Shown: positions 23,470-36,400 of the stretch, piece by piece | Numbering within the stretch: position 1 is the stretch's first letter | Layout: every line of letters starts with the position of its first letter | Source of the DNA: Amyelois transitella | Lineage: Eukaryota; Arthropoda; Insecta; Lepidoptera; Pyralidae | Reading direction: 5' to 3' | NCBI RefSeq assembly: GCF_032362555.1 | Contig: NC_083518.1 | Coordinates: 5,096,501 to 5,160,500, forward strand | Length of the DNA: 64,000 nucleotides | Position numbers and translations under genes: made by a program | Notes under the pieces: generated by a model | Seen by the model: only the letters and a program-made list of their open reading frames with translations | Databases searched by the model: none | Told to the model about the DNA's origin: nothing

Positions 23470-24060
23470 CCCGCTTGGCGCGTAACGGTGAACCTATAAG
23501 TTACCCGGCGGTGGTATGCGGCACAGCATGGCATGGTATGCGGCGATCCCCGCCATCTGACGTTTTTGCAGCCAACATTATGTCTTCAATTCTGCTCTTC
23601 CACAGCCTTTCAATGTCAGCCTCCTTTGGAACGCTCGTAAACTCACCTCGTTTGCTTTGCAATGTAACGCATTCATTACTGAGGTGAAACATAGTACAAC
23701 AAACAATACTCAATGTTGGCAATTTCTTGTCCGCAATTTATTGGACGTTCAGCTGAAATATCCAAACGTGATGATGCTACACTCGAATTAAAGCTAAACG
23801 AGGTCGTAAACAAACGTAGCGTCGGATTCAATAAACGTAAGGCAATATAAGGCTTTCGATCCGAATTATTTACTATCTGCGTCGTGAATCCCACGAGTGC
23901 CGACAATTTCTGTTGGACCCCAGGGAATGGGGGCTGGCTTCCTCTTGTAGCTAATTTAAAGGAGACGCGGCCGGTGGGATAGATCGCGATACGGTGGTGG
24001 CTCGCCAAGAACAATGGGTTCAGGTTGATTGCACTTGACTATGAATAGGGTGTGCAAGTT
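23470..24060. other. Locally GC-richer island in ZP intron 1
   Basis: CpG-containing sequence ('gcttggcgcgtaacggtgaa', 'ggtatgcggcgatccccgcc', 'gacgcggccggtgggataga') in an AT-rich background. It could be an internal regulatory element or alternative promoter. The three overlapping ORFs here show no known domain. Confidence 0.3.
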
Positions 24061-25683
24061 CGCTACACTGTACTTCCGCGACTTGTATCATGCATAGAAT
24101 CGCATAAGAGAGCAGTTTAATGGCCTTTATTGAACATTGAATAGATACAGCTTAGAGGCTATTGTTTCTTAAAACTATTTTGAGATTTTATCATTTGTAT
24201 AGAGGGATTAGCTCTGCATTGAAATGGTAACATTTCTTGGATGACCTACATGTATGAAATATGGGTATGTCAAGTGATTTTGTTTATATAATTTTTTTTT
24301 ATGAACTTATTTTTCTTAAGAAATTTAAAATTTACCTAATACGCGACAAAATAATTAACCACACTAAAAAGGGCATTGGTTGAACTGAATCTATAAAGTA
24401 AACATCGTGTCGTGCATAATTAGGTACGCGCGTTGAACTCTTTTACTTTGACGCGCTTACCGCCATTTTCAAAATCACGATCATCATTTTGTTTACTCTT
24501 TTGCTTTATCTCCGTGATAGAATATTTGCAGATGATTATGTACCGATAGCCGGCCGTGGCTCGCAGCGTGGTCTTCCGTGATGTCTAACTAACGGTTGCC
24601 AGGCGGCCCTGGGGTAATTTTACCAGGCTAGATACACGGGAACATTTACCGTTTCTTCCCATAATGACTGGGTACACGATGCAAATTATGTCAGTATGCT
24701 TACAAGCCTTTTCAATTCACAGGGTCAATACCTGTGTATTTTTTTTTTGGAAAAGCTTATAATGGATATTAAAATAATTGGTACTATTTTTGTAGCCGAC
24801 GACTTGCTAAACACTACCTAAAACTGAAAACTTTCCTGCTCAAAGTCGTGATGGATACCAAAGGTATGTTATGAAGCGTAAAGAGATAGAACTTAAAAGA
24901 TTTTAACTAAATTCCCACAGTAACCAGGAAATACAAGAATTTATGCATACAATGAAACTTTTTTAGATCATTATAATTTTAAAGTTGCTTCAAAGTTAAT
25001 TATAACAACACAATATTAAAACTAAACCTTCATCGATATAAATAATCCCGATGCAGGCCGTGCGGCCCTGTCACGAAGCTGGGCGTATTCTATGCCTGAT
25101 TTAAGATATGCCGATAGTAAATTGAAATTATTTCTGTGCCATTCGAGCGGCCATTTGCGATGGACAGTATCTGAGATATTCTAATAGTAGAGATTGAAAT
25201 CAGGGAGTATGATCTGGAAGATTTCGTTAATGGTCTAGAAAAATACAAGTACGAAATCGATTTTTATTATAAATTCTCCATTTTCATACTCGTAGGTACA
25301 CATGAAATATCACTCTTTATCCTTTACGGAGCAGACGAGAGCCAACAGTCCCATATCTCCTATTTTATTTAAATTTTCCGGTTTATTGCAATTAGGTACA
25401 TAGTTATCACAATCAATACAAATAAAACATCTACCTATTTCTAATTGATTATTCCCTTTAAAAACTCCCTACACGATCGGCTATTATTATTTTTAACAAC
25501 ACAATGACAGTTTTTAATGATGTGACAATTGTTCCGCCGCACAATGTTTTTCAAAAATTGGCATAAATGCTCAGTTATCTAGAGTATGACATGATAATAA
25601 CGCATACAGTCAGGTAAATTATATGTTCAGAAAACTGGATTGTACTACAATTGTGTTGTATTTGTGTTCTTAACGGTATTAAC
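24061..25683. other. Intronic stretch, nothing firmly recognised
   Basis: No coding or RNA features were seen. A tiny 'cagacgagagccaacagtcc' fragment of the common repeat is at about 25332-25351. Confidence 0.5.
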
Positions 25684-25910
25684 CCTCTCTTGGCGAGTTG
25701 TGGCCGAGTGGTCCAGAAATCAGAGCAACTGCTCTACCTACATATAAGGGTTTAGTATGAATAGATTAGTATATAGTATGAAGAATCTACCTACGTATGT
25801 TAGAAGTAAATATGCAGAATCAGTATATGTCTAAGGGAAGTGTAGCGTTAGTGTAGCAGCGGAGACTGCAACCGGGTTTAACAAAAGATGAGTGAAAGGT
25901 AAAATTTTTA
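25684..25910 (+). repeat. tRNA-like-headed SINE remnant
   Basis: Near 25695 'tggccgagtgg' matches a pol III A box in a Ser/Leu-tRNA-like context ('ggcgagttgtggccgagtgg'), but no intact B box follows. Downstream DNA includes 'gcggagactgcaaccgggtt'. Too decayed to be a tRNA gene. Confidence 0.35.
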
Positions 25911-27535
25911 TGAGCGGATTGATTATTTATTAGCTCTTTCTTCTTACTATCTAAGTGAACAGTGGGCGATATACGATAAATATTTAAAACAAAACTACAA
26001 AAACGCTTAATAAAAAGCTATAAGCAACCGTAATTTATTAGCTTCGTCGTCTTATCTTCCATTGTTTACCCGTGAATTAGTAGATAAATCTTATACTTGT
26101 CCAGCTAGGAACCACCACGGTGTACTGAGAAAACACGGCTTCGAAGCGGCAAATAAATTGCGTAACCACGATTAACCTTAAGCCACTAAACTGAAATAAA
26201 CTTTTACGGAACGGAACGTAAAACAAAAGCTTAGAAGTGTTTTATATATTTTTAAAGGTAAAATATTTATATAATTTTAAATATTAACCGAAATTTCATT
26301 CTTCAGTTACAGTCACATTTGCATCAGATAAAATATAATATTTAAGTTTGATTGTTTCTTTAATATGACTAACAAAATGACTTTCTTTGGTTTAATGTTT
26401 GAAAGTAGCCCATTCCTAGTTATACCATCCGGTAAAAGGACTGCAGCTTCCATCTCGCCTAACGGGGCATCCGACCTACATAAGGGCGCTATTACATCAC
26501 TAGATTCTCATTATTGACATAACATTACCACGAAGCCCTTAAATCATCGACCTTCTCCCTTTCTTATACGGTCGAAATTGGAGTAATACTCATGGGATAT
26601 TGCACAGTAATGGTCAAGTCAAGTCAAAACATCGAGTCATCGAGCGGTCACGGTCAGGTAACGGGACCGCCGTCCTAGAAAAGGGCTCGGTGATCTTTAG
26701 GCGTTAGTCATGGTTCGACACTTCAATTACAACAAAATATAGCCGTCGTACTGATGATTATGTCAGAGTACTACGAAATTATAGATTTAAAACTCGCACT
26801 TGTGTATTACGTCTCTATAGATGGTTTAAGTTTTATATTGATTGAAGCAACGGGTTTAAATTGCCCAAAGAAACCTCGAATAGCATAGGTGTACCTATTT
26901 AAAACTATATTTAATGTATTTACATACATTACATGTATTTACATTAAATATAGTTTTAAATTTTATGTTATGACGTTTTGCAGACGAATCTTTGGTATAA
27001 AAATGTCAGACTTCGACGACTTTCCTTAGGAGAGTGAAATCTGGGTTCATTTAGTTATCATATTTCCTAAAACTCTTATCATCTATCTTAAAATGATATG
27101 AAATCGATAATAATGCTAACCTGATACCATCCCAGTTGGAACATCGATACTGTTCGAACCGTCTTGATAAACAGCCACGGTCTAACAAACCGTGCCCCAA
27201 ATTCCTGTCTTTCCCGACTTTCTCGAACCTCAAACAAGGTTTAGGTCACAGGTACAAGGTGTACGAGCCCCATATCAATCTATCTGGACCACGATTTCAT
27301 CAATTCGGACCGCTGCTGTAGAACTCGCTACTGTATTCAGTGGCAATAAGATTCACGATGATGGTATATTATGAACTACTACGTGATAAGACTGTCAAGT
27401 CTGGGAAGTGTGCAAGATAGCGGTACGTCGGCGCGGGAGTCTTCGATTTAACGATTTATGACTTAATAAAAACATAAAAACAACCTCCAACTTTCTAGAA
27501 GTGAGGTGTAACGTTGAACTCTTATTGATCTAGTT
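25911..27535. other. Intronic stretch with a long perfect palindrome
   Basis: Apart from the inverted repeat at 26897-26961, no feature was recognised. 26400-26720 is somewhat GC-richer and could be regulatory. Confidence 0.5.
26897..26961. repeat. Perfect 21-bp inverted repeat with 23-nt loop
   Basis: Arms 26897-26917 and 26941-26961 (core aaactatatttaatgt / acattaaatatagttt) are exact reverse complements. The loop is itself rich in acat/atgt steps. Confidence 0.85.
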
Positions 27536-27539
27536 CAGC

Positions 27540-28780
27540 TAATTTAGGGTTAAATCCTACCGAGGCCATAGTTACCAAAATTTATTTTCCGAGCTTTTAA
27601 CATAAAATTGGCTGTTAATCAATGGGAACTATATTTTCTATCACCAAAATTTATATTTGTCATCAAGTTGTATCACCTAATAAATAGATCTATCGCCACG
27701 AAATATTTTCGTTCTCAGATAAACAAAAATTGTTCCCAGGTATGAATTATCAAATTAATGTTAATATATGTGTAAAATAAGAGATCGATAACCAATAAAA
27801 TTATATTGAATTACATGAATATAAACTTCGTTCTTATAATAATAGTTTTGTTACTTAAATAATAGCTCTGTGCTCAGAATGGTAGATCTGTCACCAAATA
27901 AATCGATTATCGATCCCTGACTGCGACTCCTTTTTATTTGATATTTTGTCACCAATACAGTAGTAACATTTTATTTCGTTCAGATATTAAATTAATAGTA
28001 TTCGTTACCAATTTAATACATCAATTTATAATTTTAATGAAAAAATGATCAAAGGGGCGGAGACAAATTGGCGCGCTTTAAAAATTGACCAATCCGGCCT
28101 CAACGATGGGTAGTAGTTAACTATTGATTATTTTAACTTTACTTAAGTGTTTTATCTACTATTCTGCTAGCCATAAGCCAGCTATTTTAAACCAGCGCTG
28201 ATTGTTCAGTGGTTATTATTTTTAAGAATAAATATTGATTATTTTAACTTTAATTAAGTGTTTTATCTACTATTCTGCTAGCCATAAGCCAGCTATTTTA
28301 AACCAGCGCTGATTGTTCAGTGGTAATTATTTTCAACAATAAATATTGATTATTTTAACTTTAATTGTTTTATTTACTACTCTGCTAAAAATTTTATTTA
28401 AATATAATTTATACTACCAGTGGAAATTTAGAACCTTGGGAGTCTAGTTAAGTAGCAGAATCTTTTGGTTGAAACGATGATGACAACCCTAATTTTTTAT
28501 TTGAACTTAATGCAATTTTCTAGTAACATAATATGATTTATTGGTGATCTCTTTAAATTAGTTTGCTTAAATACTTATTAGGACACACCTATTATAATAC
28601 ATACAAAAACATTTATTTGGTACTAGACCTTATATCTCAGGATTTTAGGTGATTTATTGTGGAACTGATTTTGCATTGTTTGGTGACTACATTTTGGTGA
28701 CAGATCTACTATGTTGAGGACAAACCCTATTATTTAAGAAACACAAAACTAATTAAATTGGTGATAGCTTAAACGATACC
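27540..28780. repeat. Unclassified element: inverted arms with a TCACCAAT-like motif around a 111-bp tandem repeat
   Basis: On the left (27560-28010) the plus strand repeatedly shows 'gttaccaa', 'atcaccaaa', 'tcaccta', 'gataaccaat', 'gtcaccaaataa', 'gtcaccaata' and 'gttaccaatt'. On the right (28530-28770) the opposite orientation recurs: 'attggtgat', 'aggtgat', 'tttggtgac', 'tttggtgaca' and 'attggtgata'. Between them lies the tandem repeat at 28123-28390. No protein-coding capacity. It may be a non-autonomous transposon or a satellite-bearing element; I do not recognise the family. Confidence 0.5.
28123..28390. repeat. 111-bp tandem repeat (two full copies and a partial third)
   Basis: Units start at 28123, 28234 and 28345 ('attgattattttaacttta'). 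Copies 1 and 2 differ at only a few positions and share 'ctgctagccataagccagct' and 'aaccagcgctgattgttcag'. Copy 3 diverges after about 50 bp. Confidence 0.9.
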
Positions 28781-31700
28781 CTTAATCAATGTTCTTTCGA
28801 TGAGAGGAACCATCGTAAGGCAACCTGCACATTAAAGTACCTAGATGTGTAACCACCATGATCCAAATTAGGTTGGTAGGGAAGAGTGATAAGGTGACTA
28901 GTAGGCAAATTCAGTTATCAAGAAGTTAAGAGCGCCCCGGTGATGGGTATAATAACGGAATCAAATTGTAATTACCAAAAGCGCATCTCTTGAATTGGAT
29001 CTGACTTTTTTTACGTAGGTATTTGAATACCTAGCTTGAATAATTAATTATACATTACCGGATTTACATTTAATATGTTGCGTGTTTTCATGTTTGCGTT
29101 AACATGATAATTTCCATTTGCTTTCCGACATCGTTACATGATAAAGTTAATTAATAAATTGTTCTTTGACTAATAAATTTTTATTTATCAACAAATTGCT
29201 CACGCAACACACGAGTAGTAAAACTTCTAAAAATCTGCCCTTCGTGCACTTATTAATTCTTTTGCTTATTCTTACATGGGAAGAAAGATTTAGCTGCTTT
29301 TAGACGAGATGTTATGTAGGTAGGCAGAGACTACCTCTTTCCATTTGCCACGATCTCTTCATATTTCCTTCGCTTCATCCACATTCATGAGAATTCATTT
29401 AGATATCATATTAAGCAAACACTTTAAGATACATCATGAAAAGCGGTTTAATGAGATAAGTGAGTAGAGATCATTTTCTTTGCCCCTGGCCGGTAAACAT
29501 TATTTGAATTAAAATGTATTATTTTTCCTATAAAAGCTTACGAGTATTATAATGTAGATCAAATTAATATCTCGGCCAACATAACCGTAGTTAGATAACA
29601 ATCGAAAGAAGTCTGTGTTGAGAGTGAAAGCGTTCCACCAGGTTCACATGTGATCTTACGTGGAATAACTGTCTCTGTAGCGGGTAACAGTGCAAATCTT
29701 ACTGTAATAGATCTGTTTTTATTTTGTTTACATGTATTGAACAATTTTTTTTGTCAATTAGCGCAATATCTGTTTAGCGGAAACATCAGGTTTTAGTCCA
29801 TTTGTATGAACTCGAGCCATGTTTGACCCTTAAGCAGAATGATAATCGTGGTGACTGTGTAACGACTAGGTATTGCATAATTTTTGTTGTACAAAGGTAT
29901 CAAAGTAGATTTTCGCAATAAAAAAAATATTTTGTGTAGTAAATGTAGGAGATAATTCGGACTTAGACTTAAGCTAGAAAAGCGTTGTTTTTCAGGACCA
30001 AATTATAGTTATCAATAAATCAACAGCCTCCATAATCTTTCTTATACATACCTTAATGCTTATTAATGCTTCGGTAAAACAAATTTGCGAATGCTAAATT
30101 CACACACAGTAGACATTATTACTCTGAAACTATGCAAAATAAATTAGTCGCATATGACCTATTAAATCTATGATTAATGGTCCTTTTTTGCGAGTACTGC
30201 ATTATGGAAAGTATCATTTGTGGCATTTAGTTATGTGGAATGACTTTCGCTAAAACCTTTCTGTATCTGACATATTTAAGCTTAATTGCCTATTTTGTGG
30301 TTTCTAGATCTTCTAAATGTTGCGATTGCGACTAATTTTGATGACAGACTGTGGTTTGCGACTTATGTGAATGACGACCATCATGTTAGTAATGTTATCC
30401 AATCCAAGACCTAGGGGATCGGAACTATACATAATAGATCAATTCGTCTGTTTATTTTTAAATTTTTGCCACCGTAAATATCTGTTCTTTTTTAAGTTAT
30501 TTTATAGCACCATAAGCTTTATCATTTTACGACCAGGACATTAATTTAAACAAATTTAATTTTCTAGTCGTAAAATAAGATAATTTAACACTATTTGTGT
30601 CAATGAAAATGATCAAGTTATACTCGTAACTTGAAGATATAACTTGTATGTAATACTAAATTCTTAACTCCTATCTTTAATAAGCTTTGATATTGATTCA
30701 AACAACAATATGTGTGTTAAATTTCATGTGCGTTCGTTTTAGTTTCAATGTCTGTCAACTAAAGTTCAAGTATTTGAAGAGAAGATTTAGTCAAAAAAAA
30801 CAATTAATTACTAGAATTTATCAAATAAATTGATAGGTATAGATAGCAAAATATATACCTAAAAGTCTTCAATGGAAATAAAGAAATCTTTAAAAAAGAA
30901 ATATAATATTACTTCGATTTGGGAGAGTGAGAGAGAGAGAGAGATAAGGCAACATCATGGCCTGATTATGCTGAAATGTATAGCTATGATCAAACTGATA
31001 TAAATAAAAACAAGAATAAAATATGTATAAAAAAGTATTGCAAGTGGCTGAACTACTAATAGATCCATCATACTCCTATCGCTTATTAAATATCAATACA
31101 TCATTATGCTTGCGATAATGATGACATAAGAACGGAACTGTCTGTCATTTGTAACTTTAAACGATGTAAACGTAATAAAGTTGTCGAATAAATGACAAGG
31201 AAGCAGCTTATTCTATTTACATTCATTAGTTATAAGATTCTTGAGACATCTTACCTTCTAGTAGTTTTATATAATCTTTTGGTCTACTTTCCATGATTTT
31301 GGATAGGTTTAGAATAGTTTTTTAATATTTGGAATGACATCTACTGATGTTACATGTAAATCTAATTGCACTAGTTATCATCAGATAAATCTTTTTTCAA
31401 TTAACTATAAGTATTATTTTAATATAAGTATTATCTTTAAATTAACCTGTTCTTTCTTGAATTATCTGGTTCCTTGTTTTATTCAAATAATCAATCTCTT
31501 TAGACGTTTGTGTATCAATCCCAAGATTCCCATGGCTCGTTAGCTATATTGTTCTCTTTGTCAGCAGTATCTAGTGTAGTTTCATACAATTTGCGGTGTA
31601 ACGGCTACCGTAACTGTTTGCCGACTGCCTTCGCGTACCACTTGCACGTTTAATGAGCTCTGGTTTTTCGTGACTTTGTTTATTGGGCCACTACTGTGGC

Positions 31701-34179
31701 TAATAGGTTGTTACTGAATTTTTCCCAACACATTAGTGTCAGTGTGTTCTTAATCTAAATTTAACCTCGGTTTTACATTTTCTTTTCAGTAAGTAATTTA
31801 TTGCTGATTTCTTAAGGTTATCGATATATCTTGTTTTATGTCCCTTGATACTTTCAGTCCCGATGACTTCAAATCTGTTAAAACCAGCAAGAAAATTTTC
31901 ATTACATTCTCTTAAATGACTGCAGATTAAGGTTGGCAGTCAAACAACCTTGGTGTTTTGATGCACGAATTATTGGTTTTTGTCTTTTACTGTTGGCCTA
32001 TAATATTTCCAAGAAAAGATACAAGTAATGAGAGAGTACAAAAGGACTTCTTTAGAGAAGTCTTCTCTTCTTCATTGCAGGACTGGCCCATGACTTCTGA
32101 TCACAGTGAGAAGTGCGAGTAATTTCAGTGGAGTGAATGTCTTCTGAAATCTAGGGGATCTTACTAGTTTAATTAGTAGGTACCTGTGCTATTATATAAA
32201 GAATCAGACAAAACGATACCACAAAATCACCAACACGTATAAAATCGTTAAAATTGCAACAATGAAGTGAAACTCATCGATTATTCGAAGTAATATAAAG
32301 GAAACCAACCAACAATAGTGGGAATGTGCGCTGATGTCGCCCAGCAGTGGTGATAAAGCTGGGAAAAGTGGAATTAGATCAGCTATCAGTTTCTGTGTAA
32401 TACCCTTCATTATACATGCATGTATTATGAACATTTTTAACACAAGCAAAGAAAATAACTGTCGAATATAGTCGGGTTAGCTTACTGGAGCCAGCTCAAA
32501 ACAAGCGGGAGTTTCGGTATCAATTTATTAGATACTAGTGTGTGTATATGGTAAAATCTCACTTATTTTTATTTGGTAGAACAGGAATATGTGCGTAATT
32601 CTGAGTTTAAAACTATAGAAACTTATTAAATTATTTTGTCCATAATTTTGAATTGTTTGGTTTGGATACTAACTAATCTTACAAAAAAATAACCGATATG
32701 CTATGCATATACAATTTTCATTCTCGAAGAATGAAAATTAGTAGATAAACTATCCACCGCGAACAAAGTCGCAGGAAAACTAGTTATGAAGTAATACAAT
32801 TAGATATGTACATTCCTGTAATCTTTCTCTGAATGCACGTCATTTCAAGTTATATTTATACTTGTCCAGCTATAAGCTGCAAGGAACTTGGGTATAAAAA
32901 CTAAGTGGTTTTCTAGTAAATATGTGATTACTAACCCTGGGAATGCGTACTGGTTCTAAACAGGTTAGGATGGCGATTCTACTTATAACCATGCATGATG
33001 TGATTTGCAGACCAAATATTTTTTTAACAGTACTCGTACTAGTTAATTTTTTTTTAAATTTATCAATCTTTCACCATTATGTTTTGTTTCTCCACTTCTT
33101 CTTCTTCTCCACCACTTCTCGAATAGTTCTTATATATAAAGCACATAAAATCAAAACGATATACATACCTATAGGATATTTTTCAAACTTTTAGAAAATT
33201 CCTTTACTGTAAGGGAAATAAAAGGCTTGCTCTAACCAAGTACAAAACTTAACTATCAGTATTAGCGACTTCATACGCGAATTTATAATTAGTTGGAAGG
33301 AATATCTTGTTTGTCCTGTTAAGATTATCTAAAAACGTAATCTTCTCACGGGTAAACGTCGAGTGATGGGAATCCGCAAACACGAATCACGATTATGTAA
33401 AGTTATGACGAGTCAACTGTCAAGTTAAATAACTTGTATCAGGAAATAGTCATTGCACTTCACAAGTAAAGTATAAGTGTTAACTTAGTTAGTACTTATA
33501 TTATGAAGCGAGTTTGTGCCAGAAAGACTACTCAATGTCTTCCTATAGGTATTGCAGATATGAACTAAAACTACCTATAACATTTTAGTAGGTATATGGT
33601 ATGTGTCGTGTTTCAATTTGTTTAGAAGACTGTCAAACATTTTCGACTCAATGAAATGTATGAAACTAACGAACTCAATATTTTTACAACATGTTAAAAA
33701 TCTCTAAAATAACCTGACTTTTGCACCATTAACTAAGCAAAGATAGGTACCTACCTACCTAAGTTTTCAGCAGAATAAAAAATGATTAACCATTTACATT
33801 ATGGTAAATGCACATTTACACTAATATATACATATTGTCAAAAAGGCAAAAATATATTCCAATACTTATGTGTAAATTAATAAAACCTTGAATACATTCA
33901 ATTTTATACCGGGTTTCTAGAGTAGGTAGATACTTTGTTCAACTATAGCATTTTGTCATTGCAATTATTTGCAAAGGTTACCCTAGTGCACGCCACGCCG
34001 ATAGCCGTCCTATGACCACTCCCACTTTCACCACTCCTTAGTTATATGTATATGTTTAAATCTATTATATAGTCGTGATCATATTAGGGACATCTATACC
34101 ATAGTCCATAATTAACTATTATATATTTACAACGCAGATTCTTTATCTACTTATTAACATGAAATTGATTTTATATTAA
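28781..34179. other. Long AT-rich intronic stretch with scattered repeat scraps
   Basis: 29310-29390 is a minus-strand LINE 3' fragment ('gagactacctctttccattt', 'gccacgatctcttcatattt'). A (GA)n microsatellite lies at about 30929-30944. 32713-32739 is a 12-bp perfect hairpin (aattttcattct-cga-agaatgaaaatt). 32740-32785 carries 'gcgaacaaagtcgcagg...actagtt', an element end. No gene was found. Confidence 0.55.
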
Positions 34180-34588
34180 AAACTAGCTTTCCCCCGCGAC
34201 TCCGTCCGCGCGGATGTCGGTCTTCGCGTAGATGGTTTATTTCTCCATTTTATTTTCAGTCCGGTCAATTTAGACCAAAAAATAGGAATGAAGCTACATT
34301 AATTCCCATCAAGCTGAAAATGAGTATAATTGTTTAAAACACAATCAAAAGCATTATTTCAAAATTCCCCATGATTCCGGTTTAAGGAAAAAAATTACCC
34401 AAGGTCAAAGGTAAGAAAATGGGATTTTCACGATTTTCTTCAAAACGGTAAGTTTTATAGGAAAATTACCTCAGACATAGATTGTAGATCATAAAGATAT
34501 CTATAAAAAGGAATCAATATTTTTTTTCAATAAAGCTACCGTTTCTGAGATATTACGATGCAAAAAGTTGCAAGCGTCATATATGCAT
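34180..34588. repeat. Left arm of a long inverted repeat
   Basis: 34182-34230 is an element end ('actagctttcccccgcgact', 'ccgtccgcgcggatgtcggt'). 34292-34588 is the diverged reverse complement of 36098-36400: agctacattaattcccat versus atgggaattaatgtagct, and gatgcaaaaagttgcaagcg versus cgcttgcaactttttgcatc. Confidence 0.8.
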
Positions 34589-34922
34589 AAGCACGTCTCG
34601 TATATACTCTATGTAGCAGTAATATAAGTAAAAATATTGTTCTGTCGGTAATTTTAACTTGAATTCAAAATATAAAATATACATAAGTATAATGAAACCC
34701 AGTCCCTTCATTTATACTGTAGTGAAACCTTGAGACAACATCTGTCTCTCTGTTTAATTGTGTACGTGGCTAGGGTCGTATAGCTGCTTTATCTCAGAAT
34801 GCTCAACACATGAAATACCGTTAGTCTTTAAGTCCGTCTCATCTTCAGGTTACTAAATCTAAGGCCGGTTCTGCTTCAAATGAGGCAAAAAACCTCAAAA
34901 GGCGCAAATACATATGTAGTTA

Positions 34923-35556
34923 TCGGGATCAAAGTTTACATCAGATGGCAAGTGTGATAGTGATATTGAAAGAGATAACGCGGGGAACATGGTGAATGGA
35001 GCTTTGCATGCCTTTATGAGCAGTCAGAAACTATCCAAAAAGGCTCGACTGGCTGTGCACAGGGGCGTGTTGGTCCCGACATTAATGTATGGGAGTGAAA
35101 GTTGGGTATGGCAAAAGAAGCACGAAAGCAGAATAAATGCAGTGGAAATGAGAGCGTTAAGGAGTATGTTGGGTGTGAAATTGAGTGACCGGATAAGGAT
35201 GTGATAAGGGAATGTTGTGATGTGAAAGAAGATGTAGTTACAGGAATAGAAAAGGGTATGTTGAGATGGTTCGGTCATGTGGAGAGGATGAATGAAAACA
35301 GGTTGACTAAGCAGATATACATGGAGAGTGTGGAGGGAAAGGTCGGGGTGGGAAGACCTAGACGAACATATCTTGATCAAATTAAGGCCGTCCTGGTAAA
35401 GGGTCAGGTCAAAAGTACCCGAAACCGCCGAGCTTGCATGAAGAGAGTTATGAATGTAGATGAAGCAAAGGAAGTATGCAGGGATCGTGGCAAGTGGAAA
35501 GAGGTAGTCTCTGCCTACCCCTCCGGGAAAGAGGCGTGATTTTATGTATGTATGTA
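34923..35556 (+). pseudogene. LINE reverse transcriptase C-terminal fragment, frameshifted
   Basis: An open frame from about 34927 carries GSKFTSDGKCDSDIER, then LSKKARLAVHRGVLVPTLMY, GSESWVWQKKHESRI and RALRSMLGVKLSDRIR. A small deletion near 35197 shifts the frame. It continues from 35201 with IRECCDVKEDV, MLRWFGHVERMNENRL, VGVGRPRRTYLDQIKAV and ends PSGKEA at 35539. The YGSE(S/T)W and RWFGHV(E)RM motifs are typical of the region after the reverse-transcriptase domain in non-LTR retrotransposons. The copy is 5'-truncated, with a 'ttttatgtatgtatg' 3' end. It sits between the arms of the long inverted repeat. Confidence 0.85.
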
Positions 35557-36097
35557 GTTATCAGTAATATCTATACTTTTGAACCTTTTGGGGTAGAAAC
35601 TCTGGGACCGGGGGGCCTATCTGCCCATCAGCTTTTCCGACAATTGTCGAAAAAGCTAATTGAGGTATCTCTTGACCGGAGGGCTGGAAATTATCTGGCT
35701 CAGAGAATCAGCATTGCCATTCGAATTGGCAATGCTGCCAGCCTTCTGGGCACATTCCCGCATGTTGATGCTATGCAAGGACTGTACAATTTATAAATTA
35801 AATTTTAGTTTGTAGTCATCTTTTTTCTTTCTTTTTATAAGTAGTTTTAGTTTTAATTTGATTATTGCATTGAATTTGATAATTGTAATCTCTATTATTG
35901 TCCTAAGATGATTTTCTTCACTTAGGGTTATTCTATTTTTTTTTAAATAATAAATGCGAAAGTTAGTCTTGAGTGCCACTGCGTAGTGAAAACACGTGTT
36001 TATTCTAACCTATTTCAGACTTTTTCAAGTTTAATAATAAAAAGGTTAAAAAAAAACGCGCTAATAGTACACTACCTCAGAGGTGGCAAGGAAACGG

Positions 36098-36400
36098 ATG
36101 CATATTATGACGCTTGCAACTTTTTGCATCGTTATATCACAGAAACGGTAGCTTTGTTGAAAAAAAATATTGATACCTTTTTTATAGATAACTTTATAAT
36201 CTACAATTTATGTTTGAGGTAATTTTCCGATTTGAAAAACTTACCGTTTTAAAGAAAATTGCGATACACCCATTTTTTACCTTTGACCGTGAGTAAATTT
36301 TTTTCCTTAAACCGGAATCATGGGGAATTTTTAAATAATGCTTTTGATTGTGTTTTAAATAATTATACTCATTTTCAGCTTAATGGGAATTAATGTAGCT
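36098..36400. repeat. Right arm of the long inverted repeat
   Basis: Diverged reverse complement of 34292-34588. Its right-hand 80 bp overlaps the start of the 509-bp tandem duplication, so that segment exists three times locally: twice direct and once inverted. Confidence 0.8.

Noticed and set aside
25684..25760. Possible tRNA gene (A-box-like tggccgagtgg)
   Set aside because: No intact B box, no pairing acceptor stem and no credible anticodon arm; treated as SINE-head remnant.
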